Below are positions 35,011 to 44,695 of a stretch of 64,000 nt of DNA, one piece after another. Within the stretch, counting starts at the first letter, position 1; each line of letters starts with the position of its first letter. The notes beneath the pieces are model-generated. The model did no database searches. It was not told where the DNA came from and saw only the letters and a program-made list of their open reading frames with translations. Position numbers and translations under genes: made by a program. Source of the DNA: Hyphomicrobiales bacterium (GTDB lineage Bacteria > Pseudomonadota > Alphaproteobacteria > Rhizobiales > Rhizobiaceae); assembly GCA_900470155.1 (NCBI GenBank), contig UBZT01000007.1:1-64000 (forward strand), written 5' to 3'.

Positions 35011-36225
35011 CGTGCGTTTTTCCAGCGCCACCGAAATCAGGAAGATCATGAGGCCGAGCGCCGACAGCACGGCGCCGACAAAGCCGGTCGCGCCGTAGCC
35101 GTAGCCCGCTGCAATCACCATGCCGCCGAGCCAGGCGCCGAGCGCATTGGCGATATTGAAGGCGGAATGGTTGGTGGCGGCAGCCAGCGTCTGGGCATCG
35201 GCTGCCACATCCATCAGGCGGGTCTGCACGGCCGGACAGGCGGCAAAGCCGCAGCCGGTGAGGAAAACGCAGATGCACAGCATGACCGGGTTGTGGGCGG
35301 TGAGCGAGAAGATCGCCATCAGCACGACATTGAAGGCGAGCACGCCGCCGATCGTCCCGTTGAGTGAATAGTCGGCCATGCGCGAGCCCAGTACATTGCC
35401 AACATTCATGCCGATCCCGAACAGCGCCAGCACGACGGCGACCATGGCGGTCGGCAGTCCTGCGGTGTCGGTTGTCGTCTTGGCGATATAGCTGAAGATC
35501 GAAAACATGCCGCCAAAGCCGACGGCGGCCACGGCAAGCGAGAGCCAGACCTGCAGGCGCCCGAAGGCGCTCAGTTCGCGGCGGATGCTGGCGCCTTCCG
35601 CCACTTCATCCTTTGGCAGATAGATCGCAATTAGCGCAACCGTCAGGCCGGCGATGGCAGCCACCATGAAGAAGGCCGCCCGCCAGCTCATCATCTGGCC
35701 GAGGAAGGTCGCGATCGGCGTGCCGATCAGCGTTGCAATGGTCAATCCGAGCATGACGCGGCCAACGGCGCGAACTCGCCTGTGCGGCGGCGCCATCGAG
35801 GCGGCAACAAGCGCCGCGACACCAAAATAGGCGCCATGCGGCAGGCCGGTGATGAAGCGCAATGCGGTGAAGGAGAGGAAGCCGGGCGCCATGGCGCTGG
35901 CGAAATTGCCGATGGCAAACAGGCCCATCAGCAGTAGCAGCAGCGTCTTGCGCGGCAGCTTGGCGGCAAGCGCTGCGATGATCGGCGCGCCGATCACCAC
36001 GCCGAGTGCATAAGCGCTGATGACATTGCCCGCCTCCGGCACGCTGACCTGATAGGTGGTGGCGACTTCTGGCAAAAGGCCCATGATGACGAATTCACCG
36101 GTACCGATGCCGAAGCCGCCGGCGGCCAGCGCAATTTCGATCAGCAGGATGGTGGCGGGTGCCAGCTGCGCCGGATCGACCCGGCTGTCGGCGAGGGAAC
36201 GGTCGGCGGTCGTGCAATCGGTCAT
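34999..36225 (-). CDS. MFS transporter (DHA1 drug efflux-like)
   Basis: A 408 aa twelve-helix protein (start at ATG 36225; ATG 36273 would add 16 residues and neither has a clear ribosome site). Motifs of the arabinose/drug efflux group are seen: GTGEFVIMGLLPEVATTYQV near the first helix, the loop AKLPRKTLLLL and GLPHGAYFG in the fourth-fifth helix region. It likely exports drugs or sugars. The gene is convergent with HxlR (12-nt overlap). Confidence 0.9.
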   Translation of the reverse strand: MTDCTTADRSLADSRVDPAQLAPATILLIEIALAAGGFGIGTGEFVIMGLLPEVATTYQVSVPEAGNVISAYALGVVIGAPIIAALAAKLPRKTLLLLLMGLFAIGNFASAMAPGFLSFTALRFITGLPHGAYFGVAALVAASMAPPHRRVRAVGRVMLGLTIATLIGTPIATFLGQMMSWRAAFFMVAAIAGLTVALIAIYLPKDEVAEGASIRRELSAFGRLQVWLSLAVAAVGFGGMFSIFSYIAKTTTDTAGLPTAMVAVVLALFGIGMNVGNVLGSRMADYSLNGTIGGVLAFNVVLMAIFSLTAHNPVMLCICVFLTGCGFAACPAVQTRLMDVAADAQTLAAATNHSAFNIANALGAWLGGMVIAAGYGYGATGFVGAVLSALGLMIFLISVALEKRTSRG

Positions 36226-36481
36226 CAAAATACCACAGGCGCCGACCGGGAGCGACGGCGCAAAAGGCTTCATCAGAAGCAGGGAAGGGAAGGCGATCCA
36301 TGATGGACCGAAGCAGAGGCAGAATTGTTATTTATCATATCGGTGTGCACTGCGGCAAAGGCTTTTGTCTTCGCCCTTGAATTTTACCCCATCGGACGCG
36401 ATCTGTTGCGACAAGGAAACATTTGCCGGAACGGCGCGTTGTCGAAGGCTGCGGCGCATGATGGCGTTGCGAAAGGACAAG

Positions 36482-37387
36482 ATGAAGATCACGGCTGTAC
36501 TCAATCGCGACGGTGGCACCTTCAAGACCACGGATATGCAGGCCTACTGCGCCAGCGCCGTCAAGGCGTTTGCGGCCAAGGGGCATGATCTCGATTGTGC
36601 CGTGGTCGGAGGTGACGAGGTCGTCTCGGCGCTGGAAACAGCCAGCACATCCGGCGCTGATGCACTGGTGGCAGGCGGCGGCGATGGCACCATTTCGGCC
36701 GCTGCCGGCATCGCCTGGAAGACTGGCCTGCCGCTCGGCGTTGTTCCGGCCGGCACGATGAACCTGTTTGCCCGCTCCCTCAAACTGCCACTCGACATCT
36801 GGAAAGTGCTCGACACGCTGGCTGATACGCAGGTTCAGTCCGTCGACATCGCGACGGCCAACGGACGTCCCTATGTGCACCAGTTTTCAGCAGGCCTTCA
36901 CGCGCGCATGGTGCGCATGCGCAATTCGATGAATTTTGCCTCCAAGCTTGGCAAGATGCGCGCCAGCACCAATGCCGCCTTTGGTGTGATGCTCGACCCG
37001 CCGCGTTTCGAAGTGATCTTCGATATCGATGGGGACGGGCGTAGCGAAGAACGACCGGTTTCGGCGATCTCGGTCTCCAACAATCCGCTCGGCAACAATG
37101 CCTTGTTCTTCGCCGACGATCTGACCACCGGAAAGCTCGGCGTCTACCTTGCCGACCCGCTCGAACCGACCGGTGTCTTCTCGCTGGCATTTGATATCAT
37201 GCGGGGACGGTTCACCGACAATCAGGCGGTGACGGCAACGACGGCCAATGTTCTGCGGCTGCATTTTCCCAAGCACCGGCAGGGCGCCGCCTGCGTTCTC
37301 GACGGGGAGCTGCTGCGCATGCCGCGCGACGTCGAGATCAAGATCCATGCCGGCGAGCTGAAGGTGTTCGTGCCGGCGACGGCGTAG
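36482..37387 (+). CDS. Diacylglycerol kinase-like lipid kinase
   Basis: From ATG 36482 (AAGGA upstream) it is 301 aa. The DAGK/NAD-kinase fold signature GGGDGTISAAAGIAWKTGLP, then LGVVPAGTMNLFARSL, is at about 60-95. A Lys-rich C-terminal beta domain (GELLRMPRDVEIKIHAGELK) completes it. The enzyme should phosphorylate a lipid such as diacylglycerol or a sphingoid-like base. The frame continues upstream to 36056, but that part overlaps the MFS gene on the other strand and lacks family character. A block of repeats follows. Confidence 0.9.
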   Translation: MKITAVLNRDGGTFKTTDMQAYCASAVKAFAAKGHDLDCAVVGGDEVVSALETASTSGADALVAGGGDGTISAAAGIAWKTGLPLGVVPAGTMNLFARSLKLPLDIWKVLDTLADTQVQSVDIATANGRPYVHQFSAGLHARMVRMRNSMNFASKLGKMRASTNAAFGVMLDPPRFEVIFDIDGDGRSEERPVSAISVSNNPLGNNALFFADDLTTGKLGVYLADPLEPTGVFSLAFDIMRGRFTDNQAVTATTANVLRLHFPKHRQGAACVLDGELLRMPRDVEIKIHAGELKVFVPATA

Positions 37388-37413
37388 TGGGCAGGTTTGA
37401 TTTGCCGGTCTGA

Positions 37414-37459
37414 TACCCCCCTCTGCCCTGCCGGGCATCTCCCCCTCAAGGGGGGAGAT
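37414..37459 (+). repeat. Rhizobial-type intergenic repeat, left copy
   Basis: TACCCCCCTCTG then CATCTCCCCCTCAAGG and GGGGGAGAT: a GC-rich element whose 3' half (ATCTCCCCCTCAAGGGGGGAGAT) is itself a near-perfect palindrome. The module resembles a short repeat that I recall as frequent between genes in Rhizobiales. It lies 27 nt after the lipid kinase stop. Confidence 0.65.
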
Positions 37460-37549
37460 CAGATGGAGTGGCCTTTTGCGCCAAGGCAGATCAAAAAAAT
37501 CCAGTCTTCAGCCTATCGGCAAAAGCATGGCGCCCCTGCGCGTCGGGCA

Positions 37550-37603
37550 ATCTCCCCCCTTGAGGGGGGGGGGAGATGTCGGCGTAGCCGACAGAGGGGG
37601 GTA
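37550..37603 (-). repeat. Rhizobial-type intergenic repeat, right copy (inverted)
   Basis: Read on the minus strand this is TACCCCCCTCTGTCGGCTAC then GCCGACATCTCCCC and the CTTGAGG palindrome, i.e. the left copy inverted with its central hairpin (GTCGGC-GTA-GCCGAC) better preserved. The two copies face each other across 90 nt and could fold into a large stem. No gene is seen between them. Confidence 0.65.
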
Positions 37604-37620
37604 CCCTCTGTGCAGACGGC

Positions 37621-39225
37621 TCACGATGTGAAAGCCGCGGCGATCAGGGCCTTGGTATACTCCTCGGCCGGGTGATCGAAGATCGCTTCGGTATTGCCCT
37701 GTTCGACGATCTTGCCGTTCTTCATCACCACCACATGATCCGACATCGCCCTGACCACGGACAAGTCATGGCTGATGAAGACATAGGACAGGCCATGCTT
37801 GGCCTGCAGATCACGCAGCAGTTCGATGACCTGCAGCTGCACCGATCGGTCGAGCGCCGAAGTCGGCTCGTCGAGGATGATGACCTTGGGCTTGAGGATA
37901 ATCGAGCGGGCAATGGCAATGCGCTGGCGCTGTCCGCCGGAGAACTCGTGCGGATAGCGGTTGCGGGCCGCCGGATCGAGGCCGACTTCGAGGAGGGCTG
38001 CGATCGCCCGCTTGTCGCGGTCGGCCTTGGTCAGGTGCGGCTCGTGCACATAGAGGCCTTCGGTGATGATTTCCCCGACGGTCTGGCGTGGCGACAGCGA
38101 GCCGTAGGGGTCCTGGAACACCAGCTGCATCTGCCGGCGATAGGGCCGCATCTGGCTGCGGTCGAGCAGCGAGATATCCGTGCTTTCGAAGCGATAACGA
38201 CCGTCGGAGGCCAGCAGGCGAAGCAGGGCGCGGCCGAGCGTCGACTTGCCCGAACCGGATTCGCCCACAACGCCGATGGTCTGGCCCTGGCGCAGGGTCA
38301 GGCTGACATTGTCGACGGCCCGGAACGTCTTCGTGCCCTTGAACAGGAAGCCGCCGCCGATATTGAAGTCGACGACCACATTGCGGCCTTCCAGCATGAT
38401 CGGCGCGTCATCGGCCGGTGGTTTCTTGACGCCATGCGGCTCGGCCGCCAGCAGCATCTTGGTGTAATCCGCCGTCGGCCGCTCGAAGATGTCCTCGCGC
38501 GAACCCTGTTCGACGACCTCGCCGCGCCGCATGACGACAACGCGGTCGGCGACATGCTTGACCACACCGAGGTCATGGGTGATCAGCACGATCGCCATGC
38601 CGAACCGCTTCTGCAGGTCGGCGAGCAGGTCGAGGATCTGCGCCTGGATCGTAACGTCGAGCGCCGTGGTCGGCTCGTCGGCGATCAGCACGTCGGGCTC
38701 GTTGGCCAATGCCATGGCGATCATCACGCGCTGGCGCTGTCCGCCCGACAGCTCGTGCGGATAGCTGTCGATGCGCCGGTTCGGGTCGGGGATGCCGACC
38801 AGATTGAGCAGTTCCAGCACGCGTTCGCGCGCCTGGCGCTTGCCCATGCCGCGGTGGTAGCGCAGCGGTTCGGCGATCTGCTTGCCGATCGTGTAGAGCG
38901 GATCGAGCGAGGTCATCGGTTCCTGGAAGATCATGGTGATCTTCGAGCCGCGGATGCTGTTGAGTTCCCGGATGCCGGCATGGGCAAGGTCCGTCGCGCC
39001 GTAGAACGCCGACCCCTCGACCCGTCCGTTCGATGCGAGCAAGCCCATGATGCCCATCATCGTCTGGCTCTTGCCGGAGCCGGATTCGCCGACGATGGCG
39101 AGCGTTTCGCCCTTTTTCACGTCGAAGGACACACCCTTGACGGCCTGCACGTCGCCGTCCGGTGTGGTGAAGGTGACCTTCAGGTCGCGGACGGCCAGCA
39201 CATTGGTGATTTCAGTCTTGTCCAT
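37621..39225 (-). CDS. Oligopeptide ABC transporter, fused ATPase (DppD-DppF type)
   Basis: A 534 aa cytoplasmic subunit made of two ABC domains in one chain. The first has Walker A GESGSGKS at residues 46-53, signature LSGGQRQR and Walker B VLIADEPT; the second repeats [19 protein letters not shown] and [12 protein letters not shown]. Each has the oligopeptide/nickel C-terminal extension. The binding protein and permeases are upstream (minus-strand order A-B-C-DF); the start lies 2 nt after the OppC stop. The operon imports peptides. Confidence 0.94.
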   Translation of the reverse strand: MDKTEITNVLAVRDLKVTFTTPDGDVQAVKGVSFDVKKGETLAIVGESGSGKSQTMMGIMGLLASNGRVEGSAFYGATDLAHAGIRELNSIRGSKITMIFQEPMTSLDPLYTIGKQIAEPLRYHRGMGKRQARERVLELLNLVGIPDPNRRIDSYPHELSGGQRQRVMIAMALANEPDVLIADEPTTALDVTIQAQILDLLADLQKRFGMAIVLITHDLGVVKHVADRVVVMRRGEVVEQGSREDIFERPTADYTKMLLAAEPHGVKKPPADDAPIMLEGRNVVVDFNIGGGFLFKGTKTFRAVDNVSLTLRQGQTIGVVGESGSGKSTLGRALLRLLASDGRYRFESTDISLLDRSQMRPYRRQMQLVFQDPYGSLSPRQTVGEIITEGLYVHEPHLTKADRDKRAIAALLEVGLDPAARNRYPHEFSGGQRQRIAIARSIILKPKVIILDEPTSALDRSVQLQVIELLRDLQAKHGLSYVFISHDLSVVRAMSDHVVVMKNGKIVEQGNTEAIFDHPAEEYTKALIAAAFTS

Positions 39226-39227
39226 GC

Positions 39228-40352
39228 TTATCGGTCCTTCGGATCAAGCGCATCGCGCAGGCCGTCGCCAACGAAGTTGAGGGCAAACAGCGTGATGACG
39301 AAGAAGATCGCCGGGAAGATCAGCAGCCACGGCGCGCTCTGCATGTTCTTCGTGCCTTCCGAGATCAGCGTGCCCCAGCTGGCCAGCGGCGCCTGGACAC
39401 CGAGGCCGAGGAAGGACAGGAAGCTTTCGGTCAGGATCACCTGCGGCACCACGACGGTGACGAAGACGATGACCGGGCCGACCGTGTTCGGGATGATGTG
39501 GCGGCGAATGATCTGCCAGTCGGTCAGGCCAAGCGCTTGTGCCGCACCGACGAATTCCCGACGCTTCAGGGACAGCGTCTGGCCGCGCACGATGCGGGCC
39601 ATTTCCAGCCATTGCACCGCGCCGATCACGGCAAAGATCAGCACGATCGACCGGCCGAAGAAGACGACGAGCACGACGACGAGGAAGACGAAGGGCAGCG
39701 AATAGATGATCTCGACGAAGCGCATCATCACATTGTCGACGCGACCGCCGATATAGCCCGACGTCGCGCCATAGACCACGCCGATGCCGAGCGACACGAG
39801 CGAGGCGGCAAGGCCGACGGCGATCGAGATCTGGCCGCCGAGCATGACGCGGACCAGAAGGTCGCGGCCGTTGCTGTCGGTGCCGAAGAGGAAATACTGC
39901 TGGTTCACCGAGCCGGTCAGCGTCATCGACAGCTGGTCCGGCGAGGTTTCGGCGACCGTGGTGTTCTTGAACTCGTTGACGCGGTCGAAGTAGCGCACGG
40001 AGCGCGGATCGATCGGCCGGGTCGACGTTACCTTGGCGGTGAACACGCCGCTGTCGATCTCGAAACTTTCGAGCGTCAGGCGCGCACGCTTGGCAGTGCT
40101 TTCGGCCACTTCGGTCAGCGTCTGCGGATCCGGTCGCGGCGTCAGGCTCGGCGGGATCGAGACATAGGACGGGAAGACCTCGTCATAGGTATGCGGCGAG
40201 ACAAGCGGACCGGCAAAGGAGAAGAGGCAGATCAGCAGCAGCACGATGCAGCCGGCCATGGCCGCCTTGTTGCGCCGGAAGCGCATCATTGCAAGCTCGC
40301 CAAGGCTGCGGCCTTCGATGACGGGCGCGGTTGTGATTTGTGTATCAGTCAT
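39228..40352 (-). CDS. oppC: Oligopeptide ABC transporter permease (OppC type)
   Basis: From ATG 40352 the protein is 374 aa. It has six membrane segments, with a first helix near RNKAAMAGCIVLLLICLFSF, a long periplasmic loop of about 140 residues and the ABC-permease EAA loop (VGAAQALGLTDWQIIRRHII). The gene start overlaps the oppB stop by 8 nt, so the two are translationally coupled. Confidence 0.94.
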   Translation of the reverse strand: MTDTQITTAPVIEGRSLGELAMMRFRRNKAAMAGCIVLLLICLFSFAGPLVSPHTYDEVFPSYVSIPPSLTPRPDPQTLTEVAESTAKRARLTLESFEIDSGVFTAKVTSTRPIDPRSVRYFDRVNEFKNTTVAETSPDQLSMTLTGSVNQQYFLFGTDSNGRDLLVRVMLGGQISIAVGLAASLVSLGIGVVYGATSGYIGGRVDNVMMRFVEIIYSLPFVFLVVVLVVFFGRSIVLIFAVIGAVQWLEMARIVRGQTLSLKRREFVGAAQALGLTDWQIIRRHIIPNTVGPVIVFVTVVVPQVILTESFLSFLGLGVQAPLASWGTLISEGTKNMQSAPWLLIFPAIFFVITLFALNFVGDGLRDALDPKDR

Positions 40353-41268
40353 GGCGGACCCTCGGATCGAGCAGGCCATAGGCGATGTCGACCAGCAGGT
40401 TGAAGACGATCACGAACACGGCGACGAGAATGACGGTGCCCATGACCAGGGGATAATCGCGGTTGAGCGCGCCGAGCACGAAATAGCGGCCGACACCGGG
40501 AATGGTGAAGATGCTCTCGACCACGGCCGAGCCGGTGAGTAGGGCGGCGGCGCAGGGCGCCAGATACGACACGACCGGCAGCATCGCGCCGCGCAGGGCA
40601 TGGGTGATGACCACGACCCGCGACGGCAGGCCATAGGCGCGCGCGGTGCGGATATGGTCCGTATGCAGGGCCTCGATCATCGAGCCGCGGGTGAGGCGGG
40701 CAAACACCGCGAGCTGCGGCAGAGCGAGTGCGGTCATCGGCAGGATCAGGTTGCGGGCCGAACCGTCACCCCAGCCACCGGCCGGCAACCACGACAGCAT
40801 CACGGCAAAGATCAGCGTCAGGACCGGGCCGACGACGAAATTGGGCACGGTGACACCGACGGTAGCAAAGGCCATCAGGCCGAAGTCGAGCGCGCTGTTC
40901 TGGCGAAGGGCGGCAATGGTGCCGAGCGTCACACCGCCGATCAGGGCGATCAGGATGGCATAGAGACCGAGCTCGACCGAATAGGGCAAGGCCTTGCCGA
41001 TCAGTTCGGAAACCGTGTTGTCCTTGTAGATGAAGCTTGGACCGAAATCGCCGGTCGCGGCATTGCCGAGATAGTTGATGTATTGGCGCCACAGCGGCTG
41101 GTCGAGCTTGTAGGTGGCCATGATGTTGGCCATCGTTTGCGGCGGAAGCGGGCGTTCGAGATTGAACGGACCACCGGGCGCGAAACGCATCAGGAAGAAC
41201 GAGATCGTCACGACGACGAACACCGTGGGCACGGCGCTCAGAAGTCGGCGCAGGACAAATGAGATCAT
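40345..41268 (-). CDS. oppB: Oligopeptide ABC transporter permease (OppB type)
   Basis: A 307 aa permease with six helices; first helix LLSAVPTVFVVVTISFFLMR. The EAA-type loop is RTARAYGLPSRVVVITHALR. It pairs with OppC to form the pore. The stop overlaps oppC by 8 nt and the start is 58 nt after the binding-protein gene stop. Confidence 0.95.
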   Translation of the reverse strand: MISFVLRRLLSAVPTVFVVVTISFFLMRFAPGGPFNLERPLPPQTMANIMATYKLDQPLWRQYINYLGNAATGDFGPSFIYKDNTVSELIGKALPYSVELGLYAILIALIGGVTLGTIAALRQNSALDFGLMAFATVGVTVPNFVVGPVLTLIFAVMLSWLPAGGWGDGSARNLILPMTALALPQLAVFARLTRGSMIEALHTDHIRTARAYGLPSRVVVITHALRGAMLPVVSYLAPCAAALLTGSAVVESIFTIPGVGRYFVLGALNRDYPLVMGTVILVAVFVIVFNLLVDIAYGLLDPRVRHD

Positions 41269-41326
41269 GGTGAAAAAGATGACGCGCGACAGCCATCATG
41301 CTGCCGCGCGCCATTCCCTATGTTTG

Positions 41327-42922
41327 TTATTCGGAAACGCTGAGGAACTTCGACAGGTGTTCGTTCACCGGATTGTCGCCCCAGCCCGAAACGCGCGAGG
41401 AAACCAGCCACAGATTGGCGTTGTTCATCAGCGGCGCGATCGGCTGATCATTCATGAGAATGGTTTCAGCCTTCTTCATTTCTTCCATGCGCTTGGCCGG
41501 ATCGCGCTCCTCGTAGGATGCCTTCATCAGCGCATCGAATTCATCGTTCTTGTACTTGCCGTAGTTGAACGTGACGTTGCTGCCGACGTTCAGCGCCAGG
41601 AAGTTTTCCGGGTCGGCATAGTCGGCTGTCCAGCCGGCGCGCGCAACGTTGAACTTGCCGCCTTCCTGCAGGTAGGCGTAGTGCGAGGCAACGTCGAGAT
41701 TGACCAGCGAGACCTTGGCGCCAAACGTGTTCTTCCACATGTCGGCGACGGCGGTTGCGACGCGTTCGTGGTTGGCATTGGTGTTGTAGCGGATCTCGAT
41801 TTCGAGCGGCTTGCCGCCTTCACCGTAGCCGGCGGTCTTCATCAGCTCGACAGCCTTGTCTTCGCGGTCGATCTGCGACAGCGCTGCGAAATCCGGCTGC
41901 GGACCCTGGCCGTAGCCCTCAAGGCCCGGCGGCACGAGGTTGTAGGCCGGAAGCTGGGCGCCGGCATAGATTTCCTGGGCGAGGAAGTCGCGGTCGACCG
42001 CCATCGACAGTGCGCGGCGAACGTTGACGTCGTTATACGGCGGCTCGCGGTTGTCGAAGACATAGTAGTAGGTGGCGAGACCCGGGGTGACATGCACCTG
42101 GTCGCTGTAGCTTTCGCGCAGGCGTTTGATCTGGTCGGCCGAGAAGTTGTAGACGAGGTCAAGTTCCTTGGCCTCGAAGCGGCGAACCGAAGCGGCATCG
42201 TCGTCGATCGGGTAGAAGATCACCTTGTCGAGCTTGACGTTCGCGGCATCCCAGTACTTTTCGTTCTTGACGACGGTCAGCGTGTCGTTCGGCACATGCG
42301 CCTGCAGAACGAAGGCGCCGTTGGAGACCATGTTGCCCGGCTTGACGAACTGGTCGCCGAACTTCTCGAAATTGGCCTTGCTGAGCGGCAGCGCGGTATA
42401 GTGGGCGAGAAGCTGCAGGAAGAACGGCGTCGGACGCTCGAGTGTGATTTCGACGGTCTTGGCGTCAATCGCCTTGATGCCGAGCTGGTCGATCGGCACT
42501 TCGCCCTTGTTGGCCTTTTCGGCATTCTTGATCGGGTAGAGAATGTTGGCGTATTCGGCAGCCGTCTTCGGATCCTCAAGGCGACGCATGGCAAAGACGA
42601 AGTCTTCAGCCGTTACCGGCGAGCCATCCGACCAGTTTGCATTGTCGCGGATCTTGAAGGTGTAGACGGTTTCGTCGTCCGAAACGGTCCAGCTTTCCGC
42701 CGTGCCGGGAACGATCTTGCCATTGGCGTCATAAATCGTCAGGCCTTCGAACAGGTCACGGACCACGAAGCCTTCGATGTCGATGGAGATATGGGCATAG
42801 TCGAGTGTCTGCGGTTCGCCGGCATTGCCGCGATGAAGCACGGCTTCGGCAAATGCCGGAGCGGCGCTCATGAGCATGGTACCGAACAGAAGCGAGGTCG
42901 CCAGTTTTTGCATTTTTGTCAT
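41327..42922 (-). CDS. oppA: Oligopeptide ABC transporter substrate-binding protein (OppA type)
   Basis: Periplasmic solute-binding protein of 531 aa from ATG 42922 (GGGGAG 6 nt upstream). Residues 1-25 are a signal peptide with cleavage after APAFA. The family 5 fold is supported by EPQTLDYAHISIDIEGFVVR, the hinge-region YTFKIRDNANWSDGSPVTAE and NVRRALSMAVDRDFLAQEIY. It captures oligopeptides and starts the operon. The upstream 24 residues readable from 42994 are not part of the signal. Confidence 0.95.
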   Translation of the reverse strand: MTKMQKLATSLLFGTMLMSAAPAFAEAVLHRGNAGEPQTLDYAHISIDIEGFVVRDLFEGLTIYDANGKIVPGTAESWTVSDDETVYTFKIRDNANWSDGSPVTAEDFVFAMRRLEDPKTAAEYANILYPIKNAEKANKGEVPIDQLGIKAIDAKTVEITLERPTPFFLQLLAHYTALPLSKANFEKFGDQFVKPGNMVSNGAFVLQAHVPNDTLTVVKNEKYWDAANVKLDKVIFYPIDDDAASVRRFEAKELDLVYNFSADQIKRLRESYSDQVHVTPGLATYYYVFDNREPPYNDVNVRRALSMAVDRDFLAQEIYAGAQLPAYNLVPPGLEGYGQGPQPDFAALSQIDREDKAVELMKTAGYGEGGKPLEIEIRYNTNANHERVATAVADMWKNTFGAKVSLVNLDVASHYAYLQEGGKFNVARAGWTADYADPENFLALNVGSNVTFNYGKYKNDEFDALMKASYEERDPAKRMEEMKKAETILMNDQPIAPLMNNANLWLVSSRVSGWGDNPVNEHLSKFLSVSE

Positions 42923-43065
42923 TTTGTTCTCCCCTTTCAGGCGTGATGGAAGGCCGAAACAGACGAGAAAAAGACAAGAAATACAAGAGGCCAATTTTAG
43001 GGCACTGGGCAGAATTGATCGAAGTCAGTGCAAACGCACGATTTCAAACGTAAATTTGATTTTGG

Positions 43066-43096
43066 CGCAATCAATGAAAAGATTGCGTCGCAATCA
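43066..43096. promoter_or_regulatory. Repeats CGCAATC in the opp leader
   Basis: CGCAATC (43066-43072), its inverse GATTGCG (43081-43087) and a second direct copy CGCAATCA (43089-43096) sit between the GS-like gene and oppA. They form a 7-bp dyad plus a direct repeat about 145 nt before the oppA start. The other bases of 42923-43140 show no gene. Confidence 0.45.
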
Positions 43097-43140
43097 CGAC
43101 ATCTTTGGTTGCCTGATAAAATTGGTATTGTTGATATCTA

Positions 43141-44499
43141 TCACAGCCGAGCCAGATACGTCTGGTAGTCGAAGCTGGACACCGTGCGCAGATAGGCGAT
43201 TGCCTCCTTGCGCTTGGTGTCGCCATAGAGTTTCTGGTAGCCGGCGCCGAAGACATCGGCGATAAAGGGCGAGTTCCGGAAACGGTCGACGGCGGTCAAA
43301 AAGTCATGCGTCAGCATGGCCGGGTTTTCCGGCGCGCTGGTCGGTGTCGTGACCGGGCCGGGATCGAGATCCTCGTCAAGGCCGAGCAGCATGCCGCCGA
43401 GGATGGCAGCCAGCAGCAGATGCGGATGGGCGTCTGCGCCGGCGACGCGGTGTTCGACACGGGCCGCGGGGCCGTCCTTGTCGGGAATGCGCACGGCGGT
43501 GCCGCGGTTGCCGAAGCCCCAGTCGACCTTGTCGGGGGCAAATGAGCCAGGCTGGAACCGACGGTAGGAATTGGCCAGCGGCGCAAAGATCAGCTGCGCA
43601 TCCTGCATGGTCTGTAGCATGCCGGCGGTCACCGAGCGCAGCTTCACCGGATCGCCGCCCTTGGCGTCGAGGATATTGCGGCCATCCTTGTCGATGATCG
43701 AGGCATGCACATGCAGGCCGGAGCCGGCCTGGTCGCCATAGGGCTTGGCCATGCAGGTCGAGCGCAGGCCGAGGCGGCGCGCGGCGAAATCGACGACACG
43801 CTTCAGATAGATGCAGTCGTCGGCGGCAGCCAGCGCATTCGGCTTGTGCAGCAGGTTGACCTCGAACTGGCCGGGGCCGAATTCGGCGGTCGTCGCATCG
43901 GCCGGCAGGCCCATGTCGTCACAGTAGCGGCGGATGATATCGAGATACTCGGCCATCGCCGCCGTGGCGCTCATGTCGTAGAGCTGGAAGCCGTTCGGTT
44001 CGCCGCGATAGGTCAAGGCCTGTGGTGGTCTCGGCTTGCCGGTCTCGCGCCAGTCGTCCTCGATGACATAGAATTCGAGTTCGGTCGCAACCACCGGCGT
44101 CAGGCCGCGTTCCGCGTAACGCTTCAGCACATTGGCGAGAATGGCGCGCGGGCAGATGAAATGCGGTTCGCCTTCCAGTGTGTGCATGGTGGCGAGCACC
44201 TGCTTCGAGCCCGCTGGTCCCCAGGGCAGGGTGGTGACCGATCCCTTGTCCGGCACGCAGATGCCGTCCGGGTCGCCGAGCGTCAGCGACAGGCCGGTGA
44301 TGTCGTCATTGTCGTCGCCCCAGATGTCGAGCGACTGGGTCGAGGCGGGCAGCCGCACCGTGTTTTTCCACACCTTGTCCTCCGCACCGAGCGGAATCAT
44401 CTTGCCGCGCAGGTCGCCGTTCATGCCGACCAGCAGCACTTCGATGCGTGCGGAAGGATCGGCGGCATTGAGATCGGCGGCCTCGGTCTGTGCGGTCAT
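43141..44499 (-). CDS. Glutamine synthetase-family protein (gamma-glutamylpolyamine synthetase-like)
   Basis: A 452 aa GS-fold enzyme. The catalytic domain shows VATELEFYVI, FGPGQFEVNL, AGSGLHVHASIIDK and the NSYRRFQPGSFAP and RVEHRVAGADAHPHLLLAAI motifs for ATP and glutamate binding. These proteins ligate glutamate to an amine; the PuuA branch makes gamma-glutamylputrescine. A class III aminotransferase similar to putrescine aminotransferases (SpuC-like) is divergent, which supports polyamine catabolism, but the substrate is inferred. It lies upstream of the opp operon on the same strand. Confidence 0.9.
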   Translation of the reverse strand: MTAQTEAADLNAADPSARIEVLLVGMNGDLRGKMIPLGAEDKVWKNTVRLPASTQSLDIWGDDNDDITGLSLTLGDPDGICVPDKGSVTTLPWGPAGSKQVLATMHTLEGEPHFICPRAILANVLKRYAERGLTPVVATELEFYVIEDDWRETGKPRPPQALTYRGEPNGFQLYDMSATAAMAEYLDIIRRYCDDMGLPADATTAEFGPGQFEVNLLHKPNALAAADDCIYLKRVVDFAARRLGLRSTCMAKPYGDQAGSGLHVHASIIDKDGRNILDAKGGDPVKLRSVTAGMLQTMQDAQLIFAPLANSYRRFQPGSFAPDKVDWGFGNRGTAVRIPDKDGPAARVEHRVAGADAHPHLLLAAILGGMLLGLDEDLDPGPVTTPTSAPENPAMLTHDFLTAVDRFRNSPFIADVFGAGYQKLYGDTKRKEAIAYLRTVSSFDYQTYLARL

Positions 44500-44695
44500 G
44501 CGGGTGGACTTTCATGGGCTCGATGGGAACGGTTTTGGCGGGAGAAACGCGGCACGCGGTGCCTTGCCAAACACGTTTTGGAAGGTCATGTTCGTAGCCG
44601 ATAAAGTTCCGCCTTTCAATGCGGAGGCAGACGTCCGACCGGACCAAGATTGGCCGGGCGGGCGTTCCCGTCGCTTCCGGCAAGGATCAGAAACC

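Noticed and set aside
37411..37612. CRISPR-like array from the G/C-run repeats
   Set aside because: There are only two copies, in opposite orientation, and no cas genes.
37672..42946. Long plus-strand reading frames (over 600 aa) opposite the opp operon
   Set aside because: High GC keeps the antisense frames open; no family motif and no ribosome site is present, while the minus strand encodes a complete transporter.
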